Assembly: GCF_015163665.1 (NCBI RefSeq)
Contig: NZ_JADEUG010000009.1
Location: forward strand, 1 to 64,000
Origin: Xenorhabdus sp. BG5
GTDB lineage: Bacteria > Pseudomonadota > Gammaproteobacteria > Enterobacterales > Enterobacteriaceae
Direction: 5' to 3'
DNA length: 64,000 nt
A program made the translations under genes and the position numbers. This document shows, in pieces, positions 1-7,456 of this stretch. Numbering within the stretch: the stretch's first letter is position 1; each line of letters begins with the position of its first letter. The notes under the pieces are model-generated. The model ran no database searches, was not told the origin of the DNA, and saw nothing but the letters and a program-made list of their open reading frames with translations.

Positions 1-88
1 GACAGGCTTTCGAGACATTACCGAGTTCCTTGGCGAGATTCAGCAAACCGGCTTTGTGTTTGATGATAGGGTTGTTAGTATGAAGCAT
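1..88 (-). CDS. IS481-type transposase, N-terminal fragment (cut by window edge)
   Basis: The minus strand from the ATG at 88-86 encodes 29 residues beginning MLHTNNPIIKHKAGLL and then NLAKELGNVSKA. This is the characteristic start of IS481-family transposases, leading into an N-terminal helix-turn-helix. A good ribosome-binding site (GAGGTAA) lies seven bases upstream. The catalytic DDE domain would lie outside the window, so intactness cannot be judged. The family call comes from recognising the N-terminal sequence, not from a search. Confidence 0.7.
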   Translation of the reverse strand, partial: MLHTNNPIIKHKAGLLNLAKELGNVSKAC

Positions 89-130
89 GAGAGTTACCTC
101 GTATTTTGTATTTTGTATAAGGATTAGACA
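1..130 (-). mobile_element. End of an IS481-family insertion sequence (partial)
   Basis: The first 130 bases read on the minus strand as the left end of an insertion sequence: a TGTCTAATCC terminus at 130, a short leader with a GAGGTAA ribosome-binding site, and then the start of a transposase. TGT termini are usual for IS481 elements. The body continues outside the window, so neither the second terminal repeat nor a target duplication can be checked. The element abuts the spike gene starting at 202, which is read away from it. Confidence 0.7.
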
Positions 131-201
131 CCCATATCAAAACCGGTAACTCTCAATCTTTCAAGATCCAGTGTCAGTTCAAGTCACGACTAATACACAT
201 C

Positions 202-1839
202 ATGAAACCGATTAACCGACTTTATCTGTCCGGTGATGAGATCCACCTGGTTGATGCCAATCTGATGCTGGAACTTTCATCCTGTGGCCGCGGTTTTATC
301 ACCGCGGAAACGACCACTGATTACACCGGAAAACTGGTGCGCCTCGATGTGGGCTATACCGATTTGGTACTGCGTTGGTTTACAGGCTACGTGGAACGTT
401 CACAGCCTGCCCAGAACGGCTATCAGCGCCTGTTTGTGCGTGAACTGGTCGGTGTGTTTGAGCGTGCGTGGCCGTGCTCGTTCCAGCATCCCACCCTGCG
501 CCAGATTGCAGGCTGGTTGCAGGAACACAGCGGGTTGACATTCACCTTATCGGACGCCCCTTACACGGATAAGCCTATTCCACACTATACCCATAACGGC
601 ACAGGCTACCAGCTACTGGCAAATCTGGGGCAGGTCTTTGCTATTGAGGATTATATCTGGCATCAATTGCCGGATGGTTCGGTTTATCTGGGCAGTTGGG
701 CGCATTCGATGTTTAAGGATAAGCCCGTTGACATTCCCAATGAATTTAGCCAGCAACAGACCGCGGGCAATAGCATGACCATTCCGATGATCCAATCTTT
801 GCGACCGGGTTTTGTGGTCAATCAACAGCGGCTGAATAAGGTCAACCTGACCAATGAAAACATGACCATCACGTGGTTGCCTGACGGGAAACCCGCGCAC
901 AAAACTCCCGCCCAGCGTCAGATTGATGCCGCTTACCCGGAATTATCGGCGGGCACGCACCTGCCCAAGTTCGCCCGCATTGAGGCACACACCGAAAACA
1001 CGGCCAGTGGTGATATTTCTGACCCCTTCCGGCCACGCTATGCGGTTGATGTGCAATTGCTGGACGACGACGGTAAGGACGCCGCCGCGCCGATTTACTA
1101 TGCTGTCCCGCTGCCCTTGCCCATGGCGGGCGCTGAATCGGGGATGTTCCAGTATCCGCCCATCGGCACGGTGGTTGAAATTGCTTTCGAAGGTGGCCGA
1201 CCGGACAAGCCCTTTATCCGCCAGACCTTAAGCCAGGGCAACACGCTGCCCGATATTAAGCCCGGTGAACAATTGCAGCAGCAGCGGGCGGAAGTCTCGC
1301 AGCGCGTCACCCAGGAGGGCAGTTGGATCAGGCAAACCGACCAGACCATTAATGAATCGTCCATGCACCGTGAAATCAAGGCCGACACAGAAACACGCAC
1401 CGTGGTAGCACGGGAAACTACGGTACAGGCCACGGATAAAACCACCGTTTTGGGGACATCTACCCTACTGGCAGGCGCTGTCCAGCACATTGCTGACGGG
1501 GATTACAGCCTGGCAACGTCAGCAAATCTGGTTGCCAATGTGGAAAAAGCCGCGAATATCGAGGTCGGTCAAAAGCTGATTGAGAAAATTGGCCTGCTTA
1601 AGCAAAGCATTGCCGGCGCCAGGCAGGAGATTGTCGCCCCTGTGGTCTGGGTTGGCAGCCAGCAACTGAACGTGATGACCTTAATGTTGGAGACACTGGA
1701 TGTGGTGAAGGAGTTGGCCGAACTGACCGCCGCCCATACCCATCACAATACCGGCACCCCGGAGAACGCCAGCGCGATAAGAAATACGGCCTATAAATCG
1801 GACGGGCTGAAACAGAAGTATTCGCCTGTGATTGGGTGA
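202..1839 (+). CDS. VgrG/gpV-like spike protein of a contractile injection or phage-type baseplate
   Basis: A 545-residue protein related to the VgrG/Pvc8 and phage baseplate-V families that form the puncturing spike of contractile tails. Residues about 1-250 look like the gp27-like hub barrel. Residues about 256-350 look like the gp5 OB-fold, with PIGTVVEIAFEGGRPDKPFI and the preceding LPLPMAGAESGMFQYPP stretch. The region after about 355 is repetitive and beta-helix-like (repeated T/A/V/E residues), ending in a His-rich AAHTHHNTG segment. No sheath, tube, tip or effector gene lies next to it, so it is an orphan here. The ATG at 202 has no obvious ribosome-binding site. The frame stays open upstream to the IS end, so a 5' truncation by the IS is possible, although residue 1 fits the usual family start as I recall it. 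Confidence 0.7.
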   Translation: MKPINRLYLSGDEIHLVDANLMLELSSCGRGFITAETTTDYTGKLVRLDVGYTDLVLRWFTGYVERSQPAQNGYQRLFVRELVGVFERAWPCSFQHPTLRQIAGWLQEHSGLTFTLSDAPYTDKPIPHYTHNGTGYQLLANLGQVFAIEDYIWHQLPDGSVYLGSWAHSMFKDKPVDIPNEFSQQQTAGNSMTIPMIQSLRPGFVVNQQRLNKVNLTNENMTITWLPDGKPAHKTPAQRQIDAAYPELSAGTHLPKFARIEAHTENTASGDISDPFRPRYAVDVQLLDDDGKDAAAPIYYAVPLPLPMAGAESGMFQYPPIGTVVEIAFEGGRPDKPFIRQTLSQGNTLPDIKPGEQLQQQRAEVSQRVTQEGSWIRQTDQTINESSMHREIKADTETRTVVARETTVQATDKTTVLGTSTLLAGAVQHIADGDYSLATSANLVANVEKAANIEVGQKLIEKIGLLKQSIAGARQEIVAPVVWVGSQQLNVMTLMLETLDVVKELAELTAAHTHHNTGTPENASAIRNTAYKSDGLKQKYSPVIG

Positions 1840-1915
1840 ATATCGCTCATTTGTGTGAGATCTTTGACGCTATACCATAGGTTGATATTTTATGCTATAG
1901 GTATTAGACTGGGAG

Positions 1916-2037
1916 TGTTAGTAGGTGACTGTCGCGCTAAAACCGAGGCCACCAACCTTGCCAATAGCGTAAAGTATCCCACCCAATTCAAGGGTAAAAA
2001 CAAAAAAGCCAACCTCACCAGTTGGTTTTTTTGTTTT
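1916..2037 (+). ncRNA. Candidate antisense RNA of a type I toxin locus
   Basis: No protein is convincing here. The stretch 1916-1938 is exactly complementary to 2231-2253 on the same strand (23 bases), with eight more complementary bases at 1942-1949 versus 2220-2227 after a three-base mismatch. A transcript starting near 1900 would end at a clear Rho-independent terminator (stem CCAAC/GTTGG near 2004-2026 followed by a T-run). Two same-strand RNAs with this complementarity could pair, as in Zor/Orz or DinQ/AgrB systems. Transcript ends are inferred only. Confidence 0.35.
2001..2037 (+). terminator. Rho-independent terminator
   Basis: An A-rich tract, then GCCAAC, a short loop, GTTGG and a run of T residues. 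It closes the transcription unit downstream of the spike gene and the candidate antisense RNA. Confidence 0.65.
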
Positions 2038-2219
2038 TGCTGAACCATTGTTTTAATTGATTGAATCATCTGAAAATAGACCTATAATCTACGCTTGTTA
2101 GTTGGATAAGCGCAATGATCATTAACTAAAGTGTTTTATATTGAAAAGGATTTCAATACTTCGTAAGTCTTACGAGGTGTACAAAGCCCTGGCTGAATAC
2201 CAGATGGTGCTGATTCGGT

Positions 2220-2253
2220 GCCTCGGTCAGAGCGCGACAGTCACCTACTAACA
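2220..2253 (+). repeat. Inverted copy of 1916-1949 (31 of 34 positions)
   Basis: The reverse complement of this stretch matches 1916-1949 with a 23-base perfect core plus an eight-base arm. It lies about 75 bases upstream of the small hydrophobic peptide frame at 2329, so it would fall in that gene's 5' untranslated region. In both copies the sense reading encodes LVGDCRA-x-TEA, so a pair of decayed small coding copies is the alternative explanation. Confidence 0.7.
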
Positions 2254-2328
2254 ATGATGATAGCCAATCGGACAGGCAGTCTAAAGGCAATGGTTGGTTA
2301 AGTCGTGCTCCTTAATTGGAGTCAACGG

Positions 2329-2412
2329 GTGAAAGCATTTATTGATACCGCTATCATCGTTCTCAAGGCGTTAATTGCGCTTTTAGAATTGATCTGTACC
2401 TTTCTGAAATAG
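2329..2412 (+). CDS. Candidate ZorO-like type I toxin peptide (27 aa)
   Basis: A GTG-initiated frame of 27 codons: a short polar start (KAFID), then a continuous hydrophobic helix (TAIIVLKALIALLELICTFL) ending in Lys. Length, single membrane helix and the LIALLELI pattern resemble ZorO-type membrane toxins of type I systems. A weak purine-rich ribosome-binding site (TTGGAG) sits upstream, and a strong terminator hairpin follows within 20 bases. The upstream region contains a sequence complementary to a neighbouring candidate RNA at 1916-1949. Toxicity and family membership are inferences from size and composition. Confidence 0.45.
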   Translation: MKAFIDTAIIVLKALIALLELICTFLK

Positions 2413-2428
2413 GTAACGGAAACGTAGA

Positions 2429-2461
2429 TAAGGCCATCGGGTTAACCGCCCGGTGGCCTTT
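2429..2461 (+). terminator. Rho-independent terminator after the small hydrophobic peptide
   Basis: AAGGCCATCGGG, a TTAACC loop region and CCCGGTGGCCTT form a long stem followed by TTTAAC. It is placed just after the stop of the 27-codon frame. Confidence 0.7.
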
Positions 2462-2489
2462 AACATTTCTATTTCTCCAAAAAAATAAA

Positions 2490-2534
2490 GTAAACAATAA
2501 TGTTGACATGGTAAGCATAAATGTTTACTATAAT
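2490..2534 (+). promoter_or_regulatory. hicAB promoter and probable autoregulatory operator
   Basis: TTGACA at 2503-2508 and TATAAT at 2529-2534 (20 bp apart; TACTAT at 17 bp spacing is an alternative). They are bracketed by an inverted repeat, GTAAACA at 2490-2496 and TGTTTAC at 2522-2528. HicB antitoxins usually repress their own operon through such palindromes. Confidence 0.55.
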
Positions 2535-2560
2535 TCCATGTTCAACAGAATGGAGGAGCA

Positions 2561-2734
2561 GTGAAGCAAAGCGAGTTTAGACGGTGGCTGGAAGCTCAGG
2601 GCGTCGAGGTTTCAAACGGAACAAACCATCTGAAACTGAGATACAAGGGGAAATGCACGATTATGCCAAGACACCCCGCCCATGAGATAAAAGAACCACT
2701 AAGGAAAGCAATCATCAAGCAGTTAGGATTGTAA
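2561..2734 (+). CDS. hicA: HicA family mRNA interferase toxin
   Basis: A 57-residue protein starting at GTG 2561 with a strong GGAGGAG ribosome-binding site. It has the HicA fold signature: an N-terminal helix (SEFRRWLEAQG), then GTNHLKL containing the catalytic-type histidine at residue 23, a basic strand with CTIMPRHPAHEI, and the C-terminal LRKAIIKQLGL helix. HicA toxins bind double-stranded-RNA-like substrates and cleave mRNA. The partner antitoxin follows 54 bases downstream. A GC-rich hairpin at 2739-2762 lies between the two genes and could lower or delay read-through. Length is typical for the family. Confidence 0.85.
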   Translation: MKQSEFRRWLEAQGVEVSNGTNHLKLRYKGKCTIMPRHPAHEIKEPLRKAIIKQLGL

Positions 2735-2738
2735 TAAA

Positions 2739-2762
2739 AACCCGTCTCACCAGAGGCGGGTT
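2739..2762 (+). promoter_or_regulatory. Hairpin between hicA and hicB
   Basis: AACCCGTCTC and GAGGCGGGTT form a 10-bp stem with one G-U pair around a four-base loop. It has no T-run, so it is more likely an attenuating or stabilising hairpin than a full terminator. Confidence 0.5.
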
Positions 2763-2788
2763 CTCGCACAGCTTCACTATCAAATACT

Positions 2789-3205
2789 ATGCGATATCCC
2801 GTAATACTCGAACCTGTAGAAGAGGGCGGCTATTTTGTCTCGTTCCCGGATATCCCCGAAGCCTTAACCCAGGGGGAAACACGGGAAGAAGCACTGGAGA
2901 TGGCGCTTGATGCGTTAATCACCTCTTTTGAATTCTACTTCGAAGACAGTAAAAAAATCCCATCACCCAGCCCTGTGGCGCAAGGTGGTGATTATGTCGA
3001 TGTGCCGTTAAGCGTGGCTTCAAAGGTGTTAATGCTCAATGCGTTTGTTGATTCCCGCTTAACGCAAACAGAGCTAGCCCAGCGCATGGGCGTGAAGAAA
3101 CAGGAAGTCACTCGCCTGTTTGACCTGCACCACTCGACCAAGATTGATACGGTGGCTAAGGCGGCGACGGCTATCGGGCATCAATTAACCGTGTCTATCC
3201 TATAA
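2789..3205 (+). CDS. hicB: HicB family antitoxin with C-terminal DNA-binding domain
   Basis: A 138-residue protein. Residues 1-70 have the HicB RNase-H-like fold (MRYPVILEPVEEGGYFVSFP, then GETREEALEMALDAL). Residues about 85-135 carry a helix-turn-helix (LTQTELAQRMGVKKQEVTRL). It should neutralise HicA and repress the promoter at 2490-2534. A weak terminator-like hairpin (AAAGGC/GCCTTT) follows near 3221-3245. The pair sits in the mobile island, a usual place for such modules. Confidence 0.85.
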   Translation: MRYPVILEPVEEGGYFVSFPDIPEALTQGETREEALEMALDALITSFEFYFEDSKKIPSPSPVAQGGDYVDVPLSVASKVLMLNAFVDSRLTQTELAQRMGVKKQEVTRLFDLHHSTKIDTVAKAATAIGHQLTVSIL

Positions 3206-3698
3206 AGGTGATCACTCTTCAAAGGCTGCGTAAATCGTGGCCTTTTTTATACCCTTACCAAGTGTCATCAGGCGCGCTATAAGCCATTCACCTATTAACT
3301 TACCACCCTGATGGGGTTTATTTGGATCACGTCACCACATCGCGCATATGCCACGTAATTCCCACGAAATAAACGTAAACCCCACGTAAAACGGACTACA
3401 CCGCACCCGCCTGCACGTTTTGGATCAAAAAGTTTTTTCAGTTTTAAAATCCGACAAACCCTATCGCCAGGCCGCGCCAGTACGGGCGGCGTGAGAAAAT
3501 TCCCTCACTGAAAGGAATGAAACGGTTTTCAGGCAATTTCAGTTTTTGGATCGCGGACTGGATCGCGAGGAAAAATCAACGTAATGATATTAAAGGGGAA
3601 ATTCTATTTTACGTGGGGTTTTGGATCACAAAGCAAAGCCGCAGCGGGTTAGAGAATTCAGGATTGATGCGGCCTTGTGAGAGAAGAGGGACTGAAAT
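3206..3698. other. Non-coding repeat-rich stretch at the island edge
   Basis: No convincing gene. It contains four copies of a TTTGGATC motif (3321, 3419, 3546, 3620), an extra GGATCGCG at 3560, clustered CCACGTAA/CCACGAAA words near 3350-3390, and a perfect 15-bp inverted repeat (AAACCCCACGTAAAA at 3377-3391 against 3607-3621). The arrangement suggests protein-binding arm sites of a mobile element. A 77-codon frame at 3517-3750 crosses the repeats and overlaps the opposite-strand small gene, so I do not call it. Confidence 0.5.
3377..3621. repeat. 15-bp perfect inverted repeat pair
   Basis: AAACCCCACGTAAAA at 3377-3391 is the exact reverse complement of 3607-3621. The arms are 215 bp apart. 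Both arms lie among the TTTGGATC copies. Confidence 0.75.
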
Positions 3699-3863
3699 TT
3701 ATTGCTTCGCTGAATTATCTTCTTCTGCGTGTACAACTCTGATGGCCTGAGCTGTTTCGATAACTTTAATGGCCTCTTCGGCTGACAGCCCTTTTAAATC
3801 GACAAGAGTTTTATCCTTGGTGACTTCAATTTTGATATTCCGTTTTTGAGTAAACATCTTCAT
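3699..3863 (-). CDS. Small conserved-looking acidic/basic protein of unknown function
   Basis: The minus strand encodes 54 residues from the ATG at 3863 (MKMFTQKRNIKIEV) or 52 from the ATG at 3857. AAGGATAATG precedes the starts, with better ribosome-binding-site spacing for the second. The middle reads LVDLKGLSAEEAIKVIETAQ, a compact alpha-helical pattern, and the C-terminus is acidic then basic (HAEEDNSAKQ). I do not recognise the family. It resembles small phage or island proteins that precede integrase or regulator genes. It reads away from the tRNA and into the island. Confidence 0.5.
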   Translation of the reverse strand: MKMFTQKRNIKIEVTKDKTLVDLKGLSAEEAIKVIETAQAIRVVHAEEDNSAKQ

Positions 3864-4015
3864 TATCCTTAATAGTGGTGGGCTATTTTAATTAAGCAGT
3901 AATGAATTATGTTAGAGGTAAGAGCGTAAGGCAAGATGAGGATAATTTTAGAATTAGTGCGACCTATCGCCGAAAATCTCTATCGCCATTTCATCGCCGC
4001 TAAACTATAGAGACA

Positions 4016-4044
4016 AAAAAAGCCACTCGGCTAAGGGTGGCTTA
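4016..4044. terminator. Terminator-like hairpin beside the tRNA
   Basis: AAAAAAGCCAC, a nine-base loop and GTGGCTT. The A-run on the plus strand is a T-run on the minus strand, so it fits termination of the leftward tRNA transcript. Confidence 0.55.
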
Positions 4045-4069
4045 AGTTGCTGATATCACAGCTAAAATC

Positions 4070-4145
4070 TGGTGGCCCCTGCTGGACTTGAACCAGCGAC
4101 CAAGCGATTATGAGTCGCCTGCTCTAACCACTGAGCTAAGGGGCC
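4070..4145 (-). tRNA. ileX: tRNA-Ile2 (CAU anticodon, lysidine-modified type)
   Basis: A 76-nt cloverleaf on the minus strand beginning GGCCCCTTAGCTCAGTGG and ending with an encoded CCA. The anticodon loop is CTCATAA, so the gene anticodon is CAT. The body matches enterobacterial ileX as I recall it, where C34 is modified to lysidine by TilS so that AUA is read as Ile. It lies next to rpoD, as in E. coli. The 3' end faces the mobile island at 1-4 kb, and tRNA 3' ends are common integration sites. Confidence 0.95.
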
Positions 4146-4406
4146 GTCGAATTGGGGAGATTATACGGTACAGTTTGGTGCTAGGTCTAGTCCCCAAAAT
4201 TCATATGCGCGTTTTATATACAATGGTCAGTATATTTTCATATTATTTAAGAATTCGATAAGTCATTTCGGGCTGTTTCTGGTGATGACTGTCTGTTTTT
4301 TGATAAGTTTTGTGATTGTTTAGTGTACTTTGTTGTAATCTGGTGGGGTATTACTAGTTATGTTCCATATTTTCATTGCTTCCCATAATACATTTTGTGA
4401 GTTGAT

Positions 4407-5186
4407 ATGAATAATCATCATACTTCAGTATACATTTTAAACCATTTACGACTTGAAGATTATTTTTACTCATCCATCAGTCAGATCCATCAGCATGTAA
4501 GTGAACATGTGTGGGCATATGTGACGGGGATAAATAGTTCGCTCTTTAATTTCTTGTTGGTTACCCAAAACGATCCGTGTGTCGTTAAGGCGTTAAAAAT
4601 GGGTATCCAATTAATGGAAGAAAGGTGTGAACAGCCTTTTAGTATTGTGACCGTTGGAGGGTATGAACATATTCAGAAGGTCTGTAATCAGGCTGGGTTT
4701 GTTTATGATCCGGAAAGTTTATTAATATCGATGCGGCTTGATCTTGAACATTGGCAGATAGAAGATAGGTTACATAGCGAATATGATGTCAGGTGTGTCA
4801 ATCACTGTTTAGCCGATTGGACGACGCCAATAGATAATGCTTTTAATGTAGGGCAAAATATTGCTTCACAATATCAGAAGAGCCATGAAGCAGCACTTTT
4901 GGCCGGAAAACAACTCCAGCACTATGCATTATATGTAGATGAAAAACCAGTGAGTGCAATGACGTTATCACGAGTGCAGGATCAGGCTCGCCTCGATGAT
5001 CTTGGGACTTTAGTCAATATGCAGGGTAAGGGATATGCTACAGCTTTGATGCATCATGTGCTGAGTGAGTCTAAACGGCAAGGTGTAAAAGAATGGTATC
5101 TGGATGGTGTTCCTGCAAGATGTCCATCGTATGCACGTATGGGATTTAAGCCACTATTTGAACATTATGCATTTTTCCGTGAATGA
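4407..5186 (+). CDS. GNAT family N-acetyltransferase
   Basis: A 259-residue protein with a C-terminal GNAT domain. Motif A reads DLGTLVNMQGKGYATALM, with the Q-x-x-G-x-A acetyl-CoA pyrophosphate loop at about residues 206-211, and is followed by a typical beta5 and alpha4 (YARMGFKPLFEH). The N-terminal half (about residues 1-125) is a divergent GNAT-like or substrate-binding region, as in two-domain members. The substrate cannot be told from sequence. It is a single gene with a long AT-rich upstream region and it converges on rpoD, sharing a bidirectional terminator. Confidence 0.75.
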   Translation: MNNHHTSVYILNHLRLEDYFYSSISQIHQHVSEHVWAYVTGINSSLFNFLLVTQNDPCVVKALKMGIQLMEERCEQPFSIVTVGGYEHIQKVCNQAGFVYDPESLLISMRLDLEHWQIEDRLHSEYDVRCVNHCLADWTTPIDNAFNVGQNIASQYQKSHEAALLAGKQLQHYALYVDEKPVSAMTLSRVQDQARLDDLGTLVNMQGKGYATALMHHVLSESKRQGVKEWYLDGVPARCPSYARMGFKPLFEHYAFFRE

Positions 5187-5204
5187 AATTGCAATCGTTA
5201 ATAA

Positions 5205-5232
5205 AAAAGCGTCTGCCGAAACAGACGCTTTT
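5205..5232. terminator. Bidirectional terminator between the acetyltransferase gene and rpoD
   Basis: AAAAGCGTCTG and CAGACGCTTTT form an 11-bp stem with a six-base loop. The A-run and T-run flanks serve both converging genes. Confidence 0.85.
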
Positions 5233-5255
5233 AGATTTATCACCAAATTTGTTGG

Positions 5256-7106
5256 TTAGTCATCAAGGAAGCTGCGCAGTACTTCGGAACGGCTAGGATG
5301 GCGCAGTTTACGCAGTGCTTTTGCTTCGATCTGACGAATACGTTCGCGGGTTACATCAAATTGTTTACCCACTTCTTCCAAGGTATGGTCAGTGTTCATA
5401 TCGATACCAAAACGCATACGCAGAACTTTCGCTTCACGTGCCGTCAGACCGGCCAGCACATCGTGAGTTGCCGCGCGCAGGCTTTCTGACGTTGCTGAAT
5501 CCAGCGGCAGTTCGAGAGTGGTGTCCTCGATAAAATCGCCCAGATGTGAATCTTCATCATCACCCACTGGGGTTTCCATGGAGATGGGTTCTTTGGCAAT
5601 TTTCAGTACCTTGCGGATTTTGTCCTCAGGCATCATCATACGCTCTGCCAGCTCTTCCGGTGAAGGCTCACGACCCATTTCCTGCAACATTTGGCGGGAA
5701 ATACGATTGAGTTTGTTGATGGTCTCAATCATATGTACTGGGATACGGATGGTACGTGCCTGATCCGCGATAGAACGCGTGATCGCCTGACGGATCCACC
5801 ATGTCGCGTAAGTTGAGAATTTGTAACCACGACGATATTCAAATTTATCAACCGCTTTCATCAAACCGATATTACCTTCCTGGATTAAATCGAGGAATTG
5901 CAGGCCACGGTTGGTATATTTCTTCGCAATCGAAATAACCAGACGTAGGTTGGCCTCAACCATCTCTTTTTTCGCACGGCGGGCTTTCGCTTCACCGATT
6001 GACATGCGACGGTTGATGTCTTTGACCTGTTCAATGGTCAGTCCGGTTTCTTCTTCGATCTGGCGTAACTTTTGCAGGCTACGCATAATTTCTTCTTCAA
6101 CTTCCAGCAACTTGTCAGACCATGGCTTGTTCATTGCTTTTGCAGCGGTGAACCATGTATCAGAGGTTTCATTGCCAGAGAACAACGTGATGAAGATTTT
6201 CTTCGGCATTTTGCACTGTTCAACACACATCTTCATGATCTGACGCTCTTGAAGACGTACACGATCCATCATGGAACGCATATTGCTGACCAGATGATCA
6301 AACTGCTTTGGTACCAGGCGGAACTGTTTAAATACTTCAGATAAAGTTAATATTTCTGTTGCGGAATTAGAATGACTGCGACCGTATGTCTTAATCGCCT
6401 GGCGAGTTAGCTCATGTTGTTCACGCAGTTCCGAAAATTTCTGGCGAGCGAGTTCTGGATCGATGCTGTTATCTTCTTCGCTGTCAGCATCATCATCACG
6501 ATCTTCTTCATCATCGTCCTCATCGTCGTCAAGTTCTTCCTGAGGAAGTTCAGAGCCAACGTGAGTGGCGGTTGGGGCAAGATCTTCTTCTGCGTTAGGA
6601 TCAACGAAACCCGTGATCAAATCGGACAGACGACTCTCACCGGATTCAACACGGTCGTATTGTTCTAACAGGTAAGTAATTGCTTCAGGGTATTCAGCAA
6701 CGGAGCACTGCACTTGGTTGATGCCATCTTCAATGCGCTTTGCAATGTCAATCTCACCTTCGCGAGTCAAGAGTTCAACCGTACCCATTTCGCGCATGTA
6801 CATGCGAACCGGATCGGTGGTACGACCGATTTCTGACTCAACACTAGATAGCACTTGCGCAGCCGCTTCCACTGCGTCTTCATCTGTGTCGTTTGTGTTT
6901 TCTGCCAACATGAGATCATCGGCATCAGGTGCTTCTTCCATTACCTGGATGCCCATGTCATTGATCATTTGGATGATATCTTCTATCTGATCAGAATCGA
7001 CGATATCTTCCGGCAGATGGTCATTGACCTCAGCATAGGTCAAATAGCCTTGCTCCTTACCTCGGGTGACAAGTAGCTTTAGCTGTGACTGCGGGTTTTG
7101 CTCCAT
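5256..7106 (-). CDS. rpoD: RNA polymerase sigma factor RpoD (sigma-70)
   Basis: The housekeeping sigma factor, 616 residues from the chosen start [12 protein letters not shown]. That start matches the E. coli protein, whereas the open frame runs 21 codons further upstream. It has region 1.1, a highly acidic non-conserved insert ([20 protein letters not shown]), region 2 ([15 protein letters not shown] for -10 recognition), region 3 ([15 protein letters not shown]), and region 4 with the helix-turn-helix [20 protein letters not shown]. It is the last gene of the rpsU-dnaG-rpoD macromolecular-synthesis operon. A 350-bp gap separates it from dnaG, more than the roughly 200 bp of E. coli as I recall, and may hold extra promoters or RNA-processing sites. 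It ends just before the shared terminator. Confidence 0.98.
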   Translation of the reverse strand: MEQNPQSQLKLLVTRGKEQGYLTYAEVNDHLPEDIVDSDQIEDIIQMINDMGIQVMEEAPDADDLMLAENTNDTDEDAVEAAAQVLSSVESEIGRTTDPVRMYMREMGTVELLTREGEIDIAKRIEDGINQVQCSVAEYPEAITYLLEQYDRVESGESRLSDLITGFVDPNAEEDLAPTATHVGSELPQEELDDDEDDDEEDRDDDADSEEDNSIDPELARQKFSELREQHELTRQAIKTYGRSHSNSATEILTLSEVFKQFRLVPKQFDHLVSNMRSMMDRVRLQERQIMKMCVEQCKMPKKIFITLFSGNETSDTWFTAAKAMNKPWSDKLLEVEEEIMRSLQKLRQIEEETGLTIEQVKDINRRMSIGEAKARRAKKEMVEANLRLVISIAKKYTNRGLQFLDLIQEGNIGLMKAVDKFEYRRGYKFSTYATWWIRQAITRSIADQARTIRIPVHMIETINKLNRISRQMLQEMGREPSPEELAERMMMPEDKIRKVLKIAKEPISMETPVGDDEDSHLGDFIEDTTLELPLDSATSESLRAATHDVLAGLTAREAKVLRMRFGIDMNTDHTLEEVGKQFDVTRERIRQIEAKALRKLRHPSRSEVLRSFLDD

Positions 7107-7456
7107 AAGACGGTATCCACACTTCAGAGTATTGGTTGGTGTCGGTCGGCGAAACAAATATGCCAACAATAATATTTAGGGGCGTTTACATTGTATTGCC
7201 GCTGCCCTCAATTGCGGCAATTGTAGGGTTACCTGCCCTACCTAATGCGGCATTTAAGCCGTGAATTCTGTGTCTGTGATTTTAGGTTTTGGTTTAGAAC
7301 CTGTTTCACCAAGCTATATTTTATCGAGTGATATTTTTATCAAGCGATAGTTTCAGCAAACCCTATTAAAGATATAAGCCTATATAAGTAAGCCAAATAG
7401 TATAACCTCCAAGTTAATATAATCTTGAAGTAATATAGCCTTGCTGAGACAGATTC
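7107..7456 (-). other. dnaG-rpoD intergenic region (350 bp)
   Basis: No gene is seen. The part next to dnaG (7375-7445) is AT-rich, with loosely repeated TATA(A)...AGCC words. The part next to rpoD contains GC-rich ATTGCGGCAATTG and TAGGG/CCCTA complementary words. In E. coli the corresponding gap carries an RNase processing site and minor promoters for rpoD; that function here is inferred. Confidence 0.4.

Noticed and set aside
1855-2043. 62-codon frame with LVGDCRAKTEA
   Set aside because: It runs through the terminator hairpin and has no good ribosome-binding site. The shared word with the inverted copy is explained by the DNA repeat.
3517-3750. 77-codon plus-strand frame
   Set aside because: It crosses the TTTGGATC repeats and the inverted-repeat arm and overlaps the better-supported minus-strand gene at 3699-3863.
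5298-7076. Several plus-strand frames opposite rpoD
   Set aside because: Shadows of the rpoD coding sequence with no start signals.
7107-7169. N-terminally extended RpoD start at 7169
   Set aside because: The 21 extra residues do not match sigma-70, whose start [12 protein letters not shown] is clear at 7106.
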